Notes under the pieces: model-generated | What the model was told of the DNA's origin: nothing | The model's database searches: none | Seen by the model: the letters and a program-made list of their open reading frames with translations, nothing else | In this document: one piece after another, positions 52,726-62,073 of the stretch | Position numbering within the stretch: position 1 is the first letter of the stretch | How the letters are laid out: each line of letters starts with the position of its first letter | Made by a program: the position numbers and the translations under genes | Assembly (NCBI GenBank): GCA_965227035.1 | Contig: OZ245724.1 | Location: forward strand, 3,596,001 to 3,660,000 | DNA: 64,000 bases | Source of the DNA: CBDDFQ01 sp965227035 | GTDB taxonomy: Bacteria > Pseudomonadota > Gammaproteobacteria > Burkholderiales > Burkholderiaceae_C | Direction: 5' to 3'

Positions 52726-53292
52726 TCAGCCACGCGGGCCAGGGCCGCCGGGGCCGCGCGGGCCACCGCGATCGCCATGCCCGTGACGTCCGTGATGACC
52801 GGCATGCTTGAACGATTCGACGTCGAAGGTCTTCTGTTGATCCGGCGTCAGCGCGGCGTAGAAGGTCTTGACCGAATCGGCGCGCCTGTCCATGGCCGCA
52901 TTGCGTTCAGCGCGCATTTTCTGCATCGCGTCGATTCGTTGCGGTGTAGTCAGGTTCTGCATCGCCGTGCGATCCATGCGCTGCGGACGCTGTTCTGGCG
53001 GCTTCATCGAGGCGGTGAACGCGCTCCATGCGCCTTCCTGTGCCGGGGTGATGGCCAGCTTGGTTTTCAGTTCAGCCTGGCGTTTTGCCATGCGTTCCTC
53101 GAACTTCTTTTTCGCTTGTGCCGGATCGCGATGGAACATGCGGTGAGGCGCGCTGGCGGCACCTGCAGGCGCCGGTGCGGCCATCGGGGCAGCAGGAGGA
53201 GGGGGTGGCGTTTGAACGCCTTGCGCCGATGCGGCGAAACCCATGGCGGCAAGAACGCTGGCGACGACGAGACGTGTTGTGGTCGATTTCAT
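52726..53292 (-). CDS. Spy/CpxP-like periplasmic LTXXQ protein
   Basis: 188 aa. Signal peptide (MKSTTTRLVVASVLAAMGFAASAQG), a Pro/Ala-rich linker, then helical segments with two LTXXQ-type motifs (LTTPQRIDAM, LTPDQQKTF) and a His/Gly-rich tail (HAGHHGRHGHGDRGG) that could bind metal. Such proteins act as periplasmic chaperones or metal/stress sensors. Next to copper genes, which may be relevant. Confidence 0.85.
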   Translation of the reverse strand: MKSTTTRLVVASVLAAMGFAASAQGVQTPPPPPAAPMAAPAPAGAASAPHRMFHRDPAQAKKKFEERMAKRQAELKTKLAITPAQEGAWSAFTASMKPPEQRPQRMDRTAMQNLTTPQRIDAMQKMRAERNAAMDRRADSVKTFYAALTPDQQKTFDVESFKHAGHHGRHGHGDRGGPRGPGGPGPRG

Positions 53293-53437
53293 GAGAGCTT
53301 CCTTTCAGGATGAGCCTGTCACGAAAAATGTGATCAGGTTGGGAGCTAGTCTGAAATCGGCGTGTATACGTTCAATGAGCGCCGGGTGATGGTGTGTAAA
53401 GATTTTCGTCTGGAATGTATGCGGGCGGAGCCTCGAT

Positions 53438-53632
53438 TCAGATCACCTCGTAGCCTTCTTCCGAGATTGCTCGGGCGATATCGTCGCGTGGCTTTTCGCT
53501 GGCGACCTCGACCTTATTGGCAGGACGATCGATCGAGACTTTAGCGGCAGGGTCGAGCTGCAGGACAGCGCGGGTGACTGCTTTTTCGCAATGACCGCAG
53601 GTCATTCCGGTGACCTGAAATGTTTGGCTCAT
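53438..53632 (-). CDS. copZ: heavy-metal-associated copper chaperone (CopZ-like)
   Basis: 64 aa, one HMA domain with the GMTCGHC metal site (about residues 8-14). Carries Cu(I) to the ATPase encoded divergently 49 bp away. Normal length for CopZ. Confidence 0.9.
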   Translation of the reverse strand: MSQTFQVTGMTCGHCEKAVTRAVLQLDPAAKVSIDRPANKVEVASEKPRDDIARAISEEGYEVI

Positions 53633-53681
53633 GGTTTATCTCCTTTGAGGACAATGCATATGTCTGGAGCCTAAAAATATC

Positions 53682-55970
53682 ATGAACGAAACAACATCAC
53701 CGGCCGGGCAGTCAAGCTGGGATCTCTCTGTCGGAGGCATGACTTGCGCTTCCTGCGTGGGGCGGGTCGAGCGGGCTTTACGCAAGGTGCCTGGCGTCAC
53801 CGATGCGAGCGTAAACCTGGCCACCGAATCGGCGCGTGTCGCTTTTGCTTCGGCAGATGCGTCGTCTGCCGCCGAGATGCAGGCTCGCCTGAGCCGGGCG
53901 GTTCGCGATGCAGGTTACGAGCCGCGTGCTGACGACGAGGCCTCGTACAACCTCGTGAAAGATGTTTCGCCATTTGCCGATTTTCTTCCTGTCGCCTGCG
54001 GTATCGCACTCTCGATTCCTTTGCTGCTGCCGATGATCGGCGACTTGTTCGGATACGACTGGATGCTGCCCGACTGGGCGCAGTTCGCACTGGCCACTCC
54101 GGTGCAATTCATCCTCGGGGCGCGCTTTTATTCTGCGGGCTGGAAAGCGGTTCGTGCGCTGTCGGGCAACATGGATCTGCTGGTCGCCATAGGCACCAGC
54201 GCGGCGTGGGGTCTGTCGGTTTGGCTGTGGCTGCGGGCATCCCCCGGTGAGAGCCCGCATCTTTATTTCGAAGCGTCTGCAGTCGTCATCACGCTGGTGT
54301 TGCTGGGCAAGTGGCTTGAGGTTCGGGTGAAGCGCCAGACCACATCGGCGATTCGCGCTCTTCACGGCCTGCGACCCGATCGGGCGCATCTTCAGGACGC
54401 GATCGATTCGGATGTCGAGACCGATATTCCGATTGCGGAAGTTCGCGTCGGCGATCTGCTTGTGGTGCGATCCGGCGAGCGAATGCCAGCCGATGGCGAA
54501 GTGGTCGACGGATACAGCCACGTCGATGAATCGATGCTCACCGGCGAGCCTATCCCGGTTCCAAAGGATGCAGGTACGGCAGTCACCGGAGGCTCGATCA
54601 ATGGTCCCGGGCGACTCGTCATCAAGGTTCGCGCGACCGGTGCCGAAAGCGTTCTCGCCCGGATCATTCGCCTGGTCGAAGACGCGCAGGCGGCGAAGGC
54701 TCCGATCCAGCGACTGGTCGATCGTGTGTCGGAAGTGTTCGTGCCGGTGGTGCTTGCTATTGCCGCAGTCACTTTCATCGCGTGGGTTTCACTGGGCAAC
54801 GGCGTCGAGGTTTCACTGATTCATGCGGTAGCGGTTCTGGTGATCGCTTGCCCATGTGCGCTGGGGCTTGCGACGCCAGCGGCAATCATGGCGGGCACCG
54901 GTGCAGCGGCACGCGAGGGAATCCTGATCAAGGACGCGCAAGCCCTGGAGCTGGCGCACGGAGTGAGCGTGGTCGCGTTCGACAAGACCGGAACACTCAC
55001 CGTCGGCAAGCCGGAGTTGCTCGAGGTCGTGCCGATGGTGCATGGCACGGACGATCGCTGGCTGGCGATCGCAGCGGGCCTGCAGAGCGGCAGCAGTCAT
55101 CCTTTGGGACGCGCAGTGATCGATGCCGCCAGAGAGAAAAATCTGGTCGTCGAAACACCGACCGATGTACGCGATGTTGTCGGAAAGGGTGTGGAAGGAT
55201 CGGTGAGCGGTGTTCGCTATGCGCTCGCAAGCCTGTCGTGGGCGTCGGAGATGAACGTGAGCCTGGACGCGCTTCATGGCCGTGCGATGTCGCTGGCCCA
55301 ATCGGGCGCGAGTGTCTCGGTGTTGATCGAAAGATCCGCGAGCGGCGAAGGCGGTGAACGCAGTGAACTCGCTGAGCGCGGTGACCTGCGGGCACTGTTC
55401 GCGTTCGGCGATGAGCCCAAGCCAGGCGCGCAAGAGGCGCTGGACGTCCTTCAGCAGAGTGGTTTGCGTGTGGTGATGATTTCGGGAGACAACAGGAGCG
55501 CCGCAGAAGTCATGGCGCGAAGGCTGGGCCTCGATCCGAGAAACGGCTCGGTGATCGCGCAGGTGTTGCCGGGCGACAAGGCCGCTAAAGTTGCCGAGCT
55601 CAAGCAGGGCGGCGAACGGGTTGCGTTCGTGGGCGACGGTGTGAACGACGCGCCAGCGCTGGCTGCTGCCGATGTGGGCATCGCCATGGGCAACGGATCG
55701 GACGTGGCGATGGAAACGGCAGGCATTACCTTGATGCGCGGCGAGCTGTCGCTGGTGGTCGACGCACTCGATATTTCCGCGCGAACCGTTCGCAAGATTC
55801 GGCAGAACCTTTTCTGGGCGTTCGCATACAACGTTGCCGGCATTCCACTCGCCGCTCTGGGGTATCTGAGTCCGGTCGTGGCAGGGGCGGCGATGGCGCT
55901 CAGTTCGGTGAGCGTCATGTTGAATGCACTGTTATTGCGTCGCTGGCGCGCGCAGTCTAACCAGCGATAG
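53682..55970 (+). CDS. copA: copper-exporting P1B-type ATPase
   Basis: 762 aa. One N-terminal HMA domain (GMTCASC, about 19-25), TGEP phosphatase loop (MLTGEPIPVP), membrane CPC motif in CPCALGLATPAA (about 389), DKTGTLTVG phosphorylation site (about 433), the SSHPLG motif and GDGVNDAPAL. Exports Cu(I)/Ag(I). Its 3' end overlaps that of dctA by 39 bases. Confidence 0.95.
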   Translation: MNETTSPAGQSSWDLSVGGMTCASCVGRVERALRKVPGVTDASVNLATESARVAFASADASSAAEMQARLSRAVRDAGYEPRADDEASYNLVKDVSPFADFLPVACGIALSIPLLLPMIGDLFGYDWMLPDWAQFALATPVQFILGARFYSAGWKAVRALSGNMDLLVAIGTSAAWGLSVWLWLRASPGESPHLYFEASAVVITLVLLGKWLEVRVKRQTTSAIRALHGLRPDRAHLQDAIDSDVETDIPIAEVRVGDLLVVRSGERMPADGEVVDGYSHVDESMLTGEPIPVPKDAGTAVTGGSINGPGRLVIKVRATGAESVLARIIRLVEDAQAAKAPIQRLVDRVSEVFVPVVLAIAAVTFIAWVSLGNGVEVSLIHAVAVLVIACPCALGLATPAAIMAGTGAAAREGILIKDAQALELAHGVSVVAFDKTGTLTVGKPELLEVVPMVHGTDDRWLAIAAGLQSGSSHPLGRAVIDAAREKNLVVETPTDVRDVVGKGVEGSVSGVRYALASLSWASEMNVSLDALHGRAMSLAQSGASVSVLIERSASGEGGERSELAERGDLRALFAFGDEPKPGAQEALDVLQQSGLRVVMISGDNRSAAEVMARRLGLDPRNGSVIAQVLPGDKAAKVAELKQGGERVAFVGDGVNDAPALAAADVGIAMGNGSDVAMETAGITLMRGELSLVVDALDISARTVRKIRQNLFWAFAYNVAGIPLAALGYLSPVVAGAAMALSSVSVMLNALLLRRWRAQSNQR

Positions 55971-57287
55971 ATCGCCCGCTTTAGGCTCTTCATCGTCCAG
56001 TTGCACCGTCAACTCTTCTTCCATGGGGATCGATCCGTCGAGCACCGATTTCATGCGCGCTGTATCGAGCTCGCCGCACCATTTGGCGACCACCATGGTG
56101 GCAACGCCATTGCCGATCAGATTGGTGATGGCCCGGGCCTCCGACATGAAGCGGTCTATGCCGAGAATCAGCGCGAGGGCCGCAACCGGCACATGGCCGA
56201 CCGCAGATAACGTGGCCGCAAGCACGATGAATCCGCTGCCTGTGACTCCGGCAGCGCCTTTGGAGGTGAGCAGCAGAACGAGCAGAAGCGTGAGCTGACT
56301 CGTCAGATCCATCGGCGTATTGGTGGCCTGCGCGAGGAACACGGCAGCCATGGTCAAGTAAATGGCAGTGCCGTCGAGATTGAAGGAGTAGCCCGTTGGA
56401 ACGACAAGGCCCACCACCGATTTGTGCGCACCCGCATGTTCCATTTTTCGCATGATGCCCGGCAGGGCGGATTCGGACGACGACGTACCCAGCACGAGAA
56501 ACAACTCTTCCTTGATGTAGCGCATGAACCGGAAAATGCTGAAGCCATGCAGGCGGGCGACGAGTCCAAGTGCAAACACGACGAACACGGTGCAGGTCAG
56601 ATAGAAAGTGGCCATCAACGCGCCGAGCTGAGCGAGCGTGCCGACGCCGTGTTTGCCGATGGTGAACGCCATCGCGCCGAATGCTCCTATGGGCGCCACC
56701 TTCATGATGTATCCGACGATCTTGAAATACACCGTCGACAGCCGCTCGATGAACACGAACACCGGCTTGCCTCGCTCGCCGCATGCGTGAAGTGCGAAGC
56801 CGAAGAAGGTCGACACCAGTAGCACCTGAAGCATGTCGCCTTTGGCGAATGCATCGACGATGCTGGAAGGAATGATGTGCAGCAGGAAGTCCTGCGTGCT
56901 CATGGTTTGTGAGACGCCCGTGTACTGCGAGACGGCACTGGGATCGAGCGATGCCGCATCGACGTTCATGCCGGCGCCAGGTTTGAACACGTTGACTGCA
57001 ACAAGGCCGATGATCAACGCGACCGTGCTCATGATCTCGAAATACAGCAGTGCGAGTCCGCCGGTCTTGCCTATCTTTTTCATGTCTTCCATGCCGGCGA
57101 TGCCGACAACGACGGTGCAGAAGATCACAGGCGCGATGATCATCTTCACGAGCTTCACGAAGCCGTCTCCGAGCGGCTTCATTTTTGCGCCGGTCTCCGG
57201 ATAGAAATATCCCAGAAGCACGCCGATCGCGATCGCAACCAAAACCTGTACGTAAAGACTTTTGTAGATAGGGGGCCGCGATCTCAT
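55932..57287 (-). CDS. dctA: C4-dicarboxylate:proton/sodium symporter DctA
   Basis: 451 aa, DAACS family. The substrate-binding segments SSSESALPGIM and GYSFNLDGTAIYLTMAAVF, plus SKGAAGVTGSGF, are clear. Takes up succinate, fumarate and malate. Starts 26 bp after the ketosynthase gene and may be read with it. Confidence 0.94.
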   Translation of the reverse strand: MRSRPPIYKSLYVQVLVAIAIGVLLGYFYPETGAKMKPLGDGFVKLVKMIIAPVIFCTVVVGIAGMEDMKKIGKTGGLALLYFEIMSTVALIIGLVAVNVFKPGAGMNVDAASLDPSAVSQYTGVSQTMSTQDFLLHIIPSSIVDAFAKGDMLQVLLVSTFFGFALHACGERGKPVFVFIERLSTVYFKIVGYIMKVAPIGAFGAMAFTIGKHGVGTLAQLGALMATFYLTCTVFVVFALGLVARLHGFSIFRFMRYIKEELFLVLGTSSSESALPGIMRKMEHAGAHKSVVGLVVPTGYSFNLDGTAIYLTMAAVFLAQATNTPMDLTSQLTLLLVLLLTSKGAAGVTGSGFIVLAATLSAVGHVPVAALALILGIDRFMSEARAITNLIGNGVATMVVAKWCGELDTARMKSVLDGSIPMEEELTVQLDDEEPKAGDLSLVRLRAPATQ

Positions 57288-57313
57288 GCTTGTCTCCGTT
57301 TGACTAACTGTTT

Positions 57314-58555
57314 TCAGCTGACCGATAGGATCAGTACTGCGTTAGTGCCCCCGAAGGCAAACGAGTTCGACATGGCGTGGCGAATGCCGGGCGCCTCGCG
57401 CGGCGCTCCCATGACCAGATCGATGTCGAAACCGATATCGAGCGCAGTGGTGCCATGGGTGGCCGGCAATCTGCGACTCTGCAATGCGTGCATGGTGGCC
57501 GCGAGTTCCAGCCCACCGCCAGCGCCCAGCAGATGCCCATGCGATCCCTTGGTCGAACTCACCGGTGGCGCCGTGTTTCCCGTGCTTCCTGCGCCTCCGA
57601 ATACCGTGGCAATCGATTTCGCCTCTGCCGCGTCACCTGCCGCTGTCGCGGTTCCGTGCGTGTTGATGTATCCAATGTCCGATGCCGTGAGCCTCGCATC
57701 GGTCAATGCCGCACGCATAGCGCGGACCTGTCCGGCGCTATCCGGGTTGGTGATGTGCACACCATCCGCGTTATTTGCGTAACCACTCAGCAAGATTGAG
57801 GGCGTGACTCCGCGAGCACGAGCGTGATCTGCAGATTCGATGATGAACGCGCTCGCGCCCTCGCCCAGAACCAAACCTGCGCGATCCTGCGAGAACGGGC
57901 GGCACGAGCTGTCTGCCCCTGCTGCGGTGATCGGTGCCGTGACCCGCATGGCGTTCCAGCTCGCGAGCACGCCAGGAGTCAGCATCGATTCATGGCCACC
58001 GCAGATCGCAATGTCGATGTAGCCCGCTCGAATCGCGCGCATCGCCTCGCCGATCGCGACCGATGACGACGCGCACGCGCAGGAGTAGGTCATCGCAGCG
58101 CCTTGCGCGCCGAATCGCAGCGACAACTCGCCGGTGGCGGCATTCGGCATCGTGGTGACGACGGTCGTGGGTCGAATGCGTCTGCCTTCCTGGAACAGGG
58201 TTCGGCAGGTGGCCTCGAACGTAGAAGCCCCGCCCATGCCGACGCCCCAGAAAACTCCAAGTCGTTGCGAATCGATCACCGATGCCGACATTTGCGCCAT
58301 GTCGGCTGCCTGCGATGCGGCATGAAGTGCCATGGCAGTGCCGCGATCGGCGGGCACCTTGGAGGGCGTCACGATACGCTGCTCGTCGAACATGCAGCGC
58401 GCGAGCGGCATCTGGATGCTGCCTGCTTCGGCAATCGGGTCGGACGCGGCGATACCGCTTCGACCGGCCAGCAGCGCATCGCCGAATGACTGGAAGTCGT
58501 TTCCAAGCGGCGACACCACACCGACGCCGCTGATGCAGATCTCGTTCATTGACAC
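57314..58555 (-). CDS. beta-ketoacyl-ACP synthase (FabF/KAS-like, stand-alone)
   Basis: 413 aa. Condensing-enzyme residues are intact: Cys161 (SCACASSSV), His300 (NTHGTATA), Lys336 and His341 (KGSHGHLLGAGG). Condenses acyl groups with a malonyl-ACP. It is paired with its own ACP and a hydrolase and lacks the other fab genes, so it may serve a specialised lipid or polyketide-like product; that is inference. Confidence 0.88.
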   Translation of the reverse strand: MSMNEICISGVGVVSPLGNDFQSFGDALLAGRSGIAASDPIAEAGSIQMPLARCMFDEQRIVTPSKVPADRGTAMALHAASQAADMAQMSASVIDSQRLGVFWGVGMGGASTFEATCRTLFQEGRRIRPTTVVTTMPNAATGELSLRFGAQGAAMTYSCACASSSVAIGEAMRAIRAGYIDIAICGGHESMLTPGVLASWNAMRVTAPITAAGADSSCRPFSQDRAGLVLGEGASAFIIESADHARARGVTPSILLSGYANNADGVHITNPDSAGQVRAMRAALTDARLTASDIGYINTHGTATAAGDAAEAKSIATVFGGAGSTGNTAPPVSSTKGSHGHLLGAGGGLELAATMHALQSRRLPATHGTTALDIGFDIDLVMGAPREAPGIRHAMSNSFAFGGTNAVLILSVS

Positions 58556-58568
58556 TCCGCAGAAAACA

Positions 58569-58859
58569 TCAGGCAGCGACTGGCTTGAGCTGTGCGACAG
58601 GCGCTACTGCAGTTTCGTGAACCATCTGGCCGATCAGCTCGCACAACTGACCCAGCGTGACCCCGCTTTGACGAGGGTCCAGACGGTCTTCCGGGATCAG
58701 CATGTCGAATTCGTCCTCGAGCGCGAACACGAATTCCATGAGTGCGAGCGAGTCGAGTCCGAGGTTTTGGAGCGATGCGTCGGGCGTCATGTTTTCGGCA
58801 GGCGCCGAGAACTGTTTTTGAAGCACCGAGCAGACTTTGAGATAGATAGTGTTGTTCAT
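58569..58859 (-). CDS. acyl carrier protein
   Basis: 96 aa, a little longer than a normal ACP. Phosphopantetheine site Ser37 in LGLDSLALMEF. Thirteen bp before the ketosynthase and reads in the same operon. Confidence 0.9.
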   Translation of the reverse strand: MNNTIYLKVCSVLQKQFSAPAENMTPDASLQNLGLDSLALMEFVFALEDEFDMLIPEDRLDPRQSGVTLGQLCELIGQMVHETAVAPVAQLKPVAA

Positions 58860-58962
58860 GAAGACTCCTTGAATGGTTGGATTGGCTGGCGGAAAAACTT
58901 GTGGTCGATCGTGTTACGGGGCGGCGAAACGAAAGGTGGGTGGGGAATATGCGGGACAACGT

Positions 58963-59829
58963 TCAGGCCATGCTCAGATGACCTGCGAAGGCCAGCGTTT
59001 CCTGCGCGACCTGCCTGCGATCGTTGTCGAGCGTGACCATGTGATAGCTGTTGTTCAACTCGACGAACCGGAACGACGAGCATTCGATCTGCGATCGCAG
59101 CAGCTCCACATTTGCAGGACTGGTCACTTCGTCGTCGCGCGCATGAATGGCCAGAAGGGGTGGGCAGCGAAGCCCGCGAAGATTCTTTTTCACGAAGCGA
59201 TTCAGGCGATCGTGTTCGCGTAAGTGGCTCACGCCAATTACGGCTGCGCCCGCGCTCGAAATTCGGCGATTGCTGAGCTGATCGGATATCCACTGCCTCA
59301 CGCGCTCGTTCTTCACGCCGTAAGGTGGACTCTCACGATAGCGCCAGAGCCTGCCGAGGGGCGTATACAAAGCGAGCGGCAACAGGAAGCGCCAGGGCGG
59401 GATCGACCAGCCGTCGTAGAGCAGGCTGGTCGACAGCAGCACGAGGCCGCTAATACGACTGCCGCAGCGGATAGTGGCACCAAGGGCAAGTGAGGTGCCG
59501 GCAGAAATGCCGGCGAGGATCACAGTGCCGCTTTCCGTCTGGGCGCGCACTTCATCGACCTTGCGCTCGACCGCATCGATCCAGCGCTCGAACGGCACCG
59601 CTTGCTGCTGGCTGCGAGCGGCATCGAAGGAGTAGCCATCGATCGCCAGGTGATGTACCGGGTGTCCGGCGTGCTTGAGCGCCGAATAAAGCGACAGCAT
59701 CTCGTCCTGTGTGCTGCACAGCCCGTGAAGAAGAATGACCGAAGCTTTCGCGTTGGAACCTTTGGGTGTGAGGTTGGCGCTTTCGTTTTCGTTTTCGGTA
59801 TGGGGATCGGGGCGGGAAAAAAAATTCAT
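58963..59829 (-). CDS. alpha/beta hydrolase (esterase/thioesterase-like)
   Basis: 288 aa. LLHGLCST oxyanion motif, nucleophile elbow GISAGTSLALG, acid in IHARDDEVT and a His near the C-terminus (NNSYHMVTLD), the usual carboxylesterase/lysophospholipase arrangement. No signal peptide. First gene of the hydrolase-ACP-ketosynthase operon; may release or trim the acyl product. The 103 bp before the ACP gene holds no gene. Confidence 0.8.
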   Translation of the reverse strand: MNFFSRPDPHTENENESANLTPKGSNAKASVILLHGLCSTQDEMLSLYSALKHAGHPVHHLAIDGYSFDAARSQQQAVPFERWIDAVERKVDEVRAQTESGTVILAGISAGTSLALGATIRCGSRISGLVLLSTSLLYDGWSIPPWRFLLPLALYTPLGRLWRYRESPPYGVKNERVRQWISDQLSNRRISSAGAAVIGVSHLREHDRLNRFVKKNLRGLRCPPLLAIHARDDEVTSPANVELLRSQIECSSFRFVELNNSYHMVTLDNDRRQVAQETLAFAGHLSMA

Positions 59830-59852
59830 GGCCCGTTTATCGCCTTGCGCGC

Positions 59853-59871
59853 CTGACCGAAAGCTGACCGA
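59853..59871. promoter_or_regulatory. direct repeats in the divergent hydrolase/response-regulator promoter
   Basis: CTGACCGA at 59853-59860 and again at 59864-59871, period 11 bp. OmpR-family regulators often bind direct repeats at this period. The site lies 68 bp before the response regulator and 24 bp before the hydrolase gene, so it could serve both. Confidence 0.45.
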
Positions 59872-59938
59872 TAGACTTCCAGGGAATGCCTAAAGGGCAA
59901 TTGCACGTGTTTCGATCGGAACGAATTAGCATCCACAC

Positions 59939-60637
59939 ATGCGAATCCTGCTTGTCGAAGACGACGCGGTCCTGCGCGACGTCATGCTCACCAGTCTGAA
60001 AGACGCCGGTCATCGGGTCGACCTTGCCACGACGCTCGACGAGGCCGATCACTACTGGCAGGTCCAGCCTTTCGACGCCGTGTTGCTGGATCTCAACCTG
60101 CCGAATCGTTCCGACACGATGAGCGGCATGGGCAGCGGCCTGCGTGCGCTCAAGGCAGCGAGGGCGAGGGGCGACCGCACACCGGTGCTCATCCTGACTG
60201 CCCGCAATCGCACCGAAGAACGGATAGCCGGACTCGATGCCGGTGCAGACGATTACCTTGCCAAGCCTTTCGATCTCGCAGAAGTGGAGGCGCGATTGAG
60301 GGCGCTTGCAAGGCGTGCGCAGGGCGCGGAAGACGTCGTGTCGATCGGCCAACTCACGCTCGACCGGCGAGCGCGTCGAATCCTCATTGCCGGCGAGGAT
60401 CTGCTGCTTCCGGCACGGGAGTTCGAGGTTCTCCTGGAGCTGATGACTCCGCCAGGCCGTGTCGTCAGCAAGAAGACTTTGTCGGACAAGCTCTCGGCAT
60501 TCGATGAGGCGCTTGGAGACAACGCCCTCGAAGCATTCATTTCGCGATTGCGCAAGAAGTTGGCAGGAAGTGGCGCTGGCATTCGAACGCTTCGCGGCCT
60601 CGGCTACCTCCTCGAGCCTGAAAAGCTGGCCGCATGA
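59939..60637 (+). CDS. OmpR-family response regulator
   Basis: 232 aa. Receiver domain with the phospho-acceptor Asp51 (VLLDLNLPN), Thr and Lys in ILTARN and LAKPFDLAE, then a winged helix (RLRKKLAGSGAGIRTLRGLG). Its stop overlaps the kinase start by four bases. An unusual glycine/methionine-rich insert follows Asp51 (SDTMSGMGSGL). Confidence 0.92.
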   Translation: MRILLVEDDAVLRDVMLTSLKDAGHRVDLATTLDEADHYWQVQPFDAVLLDLNLPNRSDTMSGMGSGLRALKAARARGDRTPVLILTARNRTEERIAGLDAGADDYLAKPFDLAEVEARLRALARRAQGAEDVVSIGQLTLDRRARRILIAGEDLLLPAREFEVLLELMTPPGRVVSKKTLSDKLSAFDEALGDNALEAFISRLRKKLAGSGAGIRTLRGLGYLLEPEKLAA

Positions 60638-62073
60638 ACCAGCAAGCGCGCCCTTCGCTCAGGTCGCGGGTACTTCGGCATGTGCTCATGCCGCTGGCCG
60701 CACTCTGGCTGGCGGGTTCATGCGCATCTCTCTTCGTCGCCAATTACTTCGCAACGCTGGCTTTCGACCGATCGATGCTCGACGATGCCTATTCGGTCGC
60801 GGCCAACGTGCGACTGAACGGTGCGGGTGCGCTCGAGCTTCAGTTGACGCCTCGCGAAGTCACGGCGGTGTTGTTCGATCAGGTCGAGAAAGTATTTTTT
60901 GCCGTGCAGAATCTCGACGGAAGCGTTATTGCCGGTAATCCCGCGATTCGTGCCAGCCGGGTTCCCGAAGGCGTCGACTATGTTTTTGCAGATGCCGTAT
61001 TCCAGGGCGTGAATCTTCGGCAGGTCGTTCTCAGGCAGAGCGATCCACTCCCGTATCTCGTGGTCATGGCGCAGACCACGACGACTCGCGACGGACTGCT
61101 CCATCGCTTGCTGATCTACACGATCGCACCGGAAATGCTGCTTTTGCTGTTGCTTGGCTGGTGGCTTTGGCGAGCCATCGAAAAAGATTTGCGGCCCATC
61201 GAAGATCTGCGAGAGGCGATGGAAACCCGCGGCACCAACGACCTCACTCCTGTCAGCGCAGATGCATCGACGCGCGATGTAGAGCGCCTCATGAGCGCCC
61301 TCAATTCGCTTCTTGCACGGATCGAAATCGGCGTGACGACGCAAAAGGAGTTCGTCGGCAACGTGGCGCATGAACTTCGCACTCCACTTGCAGGTATTCG
61401 CGCGCTCGCCGAATACGGGCTCGGGCACAAAGACCCCGCCATATGGAGAGAGCAACTGGGGCGCATTGCGCAAAGCCAGGCGCGTGCAAGTCATCTTGTC
61501 GATCAGTTGCTGGCGCTCGCGCTTGCGGGTGAGGCGCAGGGCAGCCTCGCGCTGGTCCCGGTTCGGCTCGACGAGCTGGTCACTGCCGCCGTGCTGCGGC
61601 ATCTCGCACGTGCCGACGCGAATCAGGTCGACCTAGGAGCAAATGGGGTTGGTGAAGAAATTTGGGTAGAGGGAGATGCGTCCCTGATCGAAGGCATGGT
61701 CGATAACCTGATCGACAACTCGATTCGTTACGGCAAGCGGACAGATGGAAAACCATCGACCGTGACGGTCGATGTGCATAGAGATGAGGGAGCGGGCGGA
61801 GCGGTCGTCCTGAGCGTGATCGACGACGGGCCGGGCATTCCGATCGAGGCGCAACAACAGCTTCTGGGTCGATGGGCTCAGGGGCCGGACGGGCAGATCC
61901 TCGGGCAGGGTGCCGGTCTCGGCCTTTCGATCGTGTCGCGTTATGCCGCTTTGCTGAATGCGACCCTGGCGCTTGCGAACGGCCCCGATGGACGGGGCCT
62001 TTGCGTTCGCGTCATGTTCGCGAGCGCAACCCCCGACCGATCGGGGATCAGCTCATCGCCGGATAGTCGGTGA
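60634..62073 (+). CDS. sensor histidine kinase, TctE/QseC-like
   Basis: 479 aa. Two transmembrane helices (about 18-38 and 160-180) around a periplasmic domain of about 120 residues, a HAMP-like linker, phospho-acceptor His246 (VAHELRTPLAG) and ATPase boxes (DNLIDNSIRYG, DDGPGI, GAGLGLSIV). Partner of the upstream regulator. The 2CSK_N-like sensor domain suggests a carboxylate or amine signal; not provable here. Its last 26 bases overlap the end of the convergent reductase gene. Confidence 0.9.
   Translation: MNQQARPSLRSRVLRHVLMPLAALWLAGSCASLFVANYFATLAFDRSMLDDAYSVAANVRLNGAGALELQLTPREVTAVLFDQVEKVFFAVQNLDGSVIAGNPAIRASRVPEGVDYVFADAVFQGVNLRQVVLRQSDPLPYLVVMAQTTTTRDGLLHRLLIYTIAPEMLLLLLLGWWLWRAIEKDLRPIEDLREAMETRGTNDLTPVSADASTRDVERLMSALNSLLARIEIGVTTQKEFVGNVAHELRTPLAGIRALAEYGLGHKDPAIWREQLGRIAQSQARASHLVDQLLALALAGEAQGSLALVPVRLDELVTAAVLRHLARADANQVDLGANGVGEEIWVEGDASLIEGMVDNLIDNSIRYGKRTDGKPSTVTVDVHRDEGAGGAVVLSVIDDGPGIPIEAQQQLLGRWAQGPDGQILGQGAGLGLSIVSRYAALLNATLALANGPDGRGLCVRVMFASATPDRSGISSSPDSR

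Noticed and set aside
53633..53681. A CueR-type copper operator between copZ and copA
   Set aside because: The 49-bp gap lacks a recognisable CueR dyad; control could be elsewhere.
55932..55970. copA/dctA 39-bp overlap as a sign of misassembly
   Set aside because: Both C-termini look normal, and convergent overlaps of this size are common.
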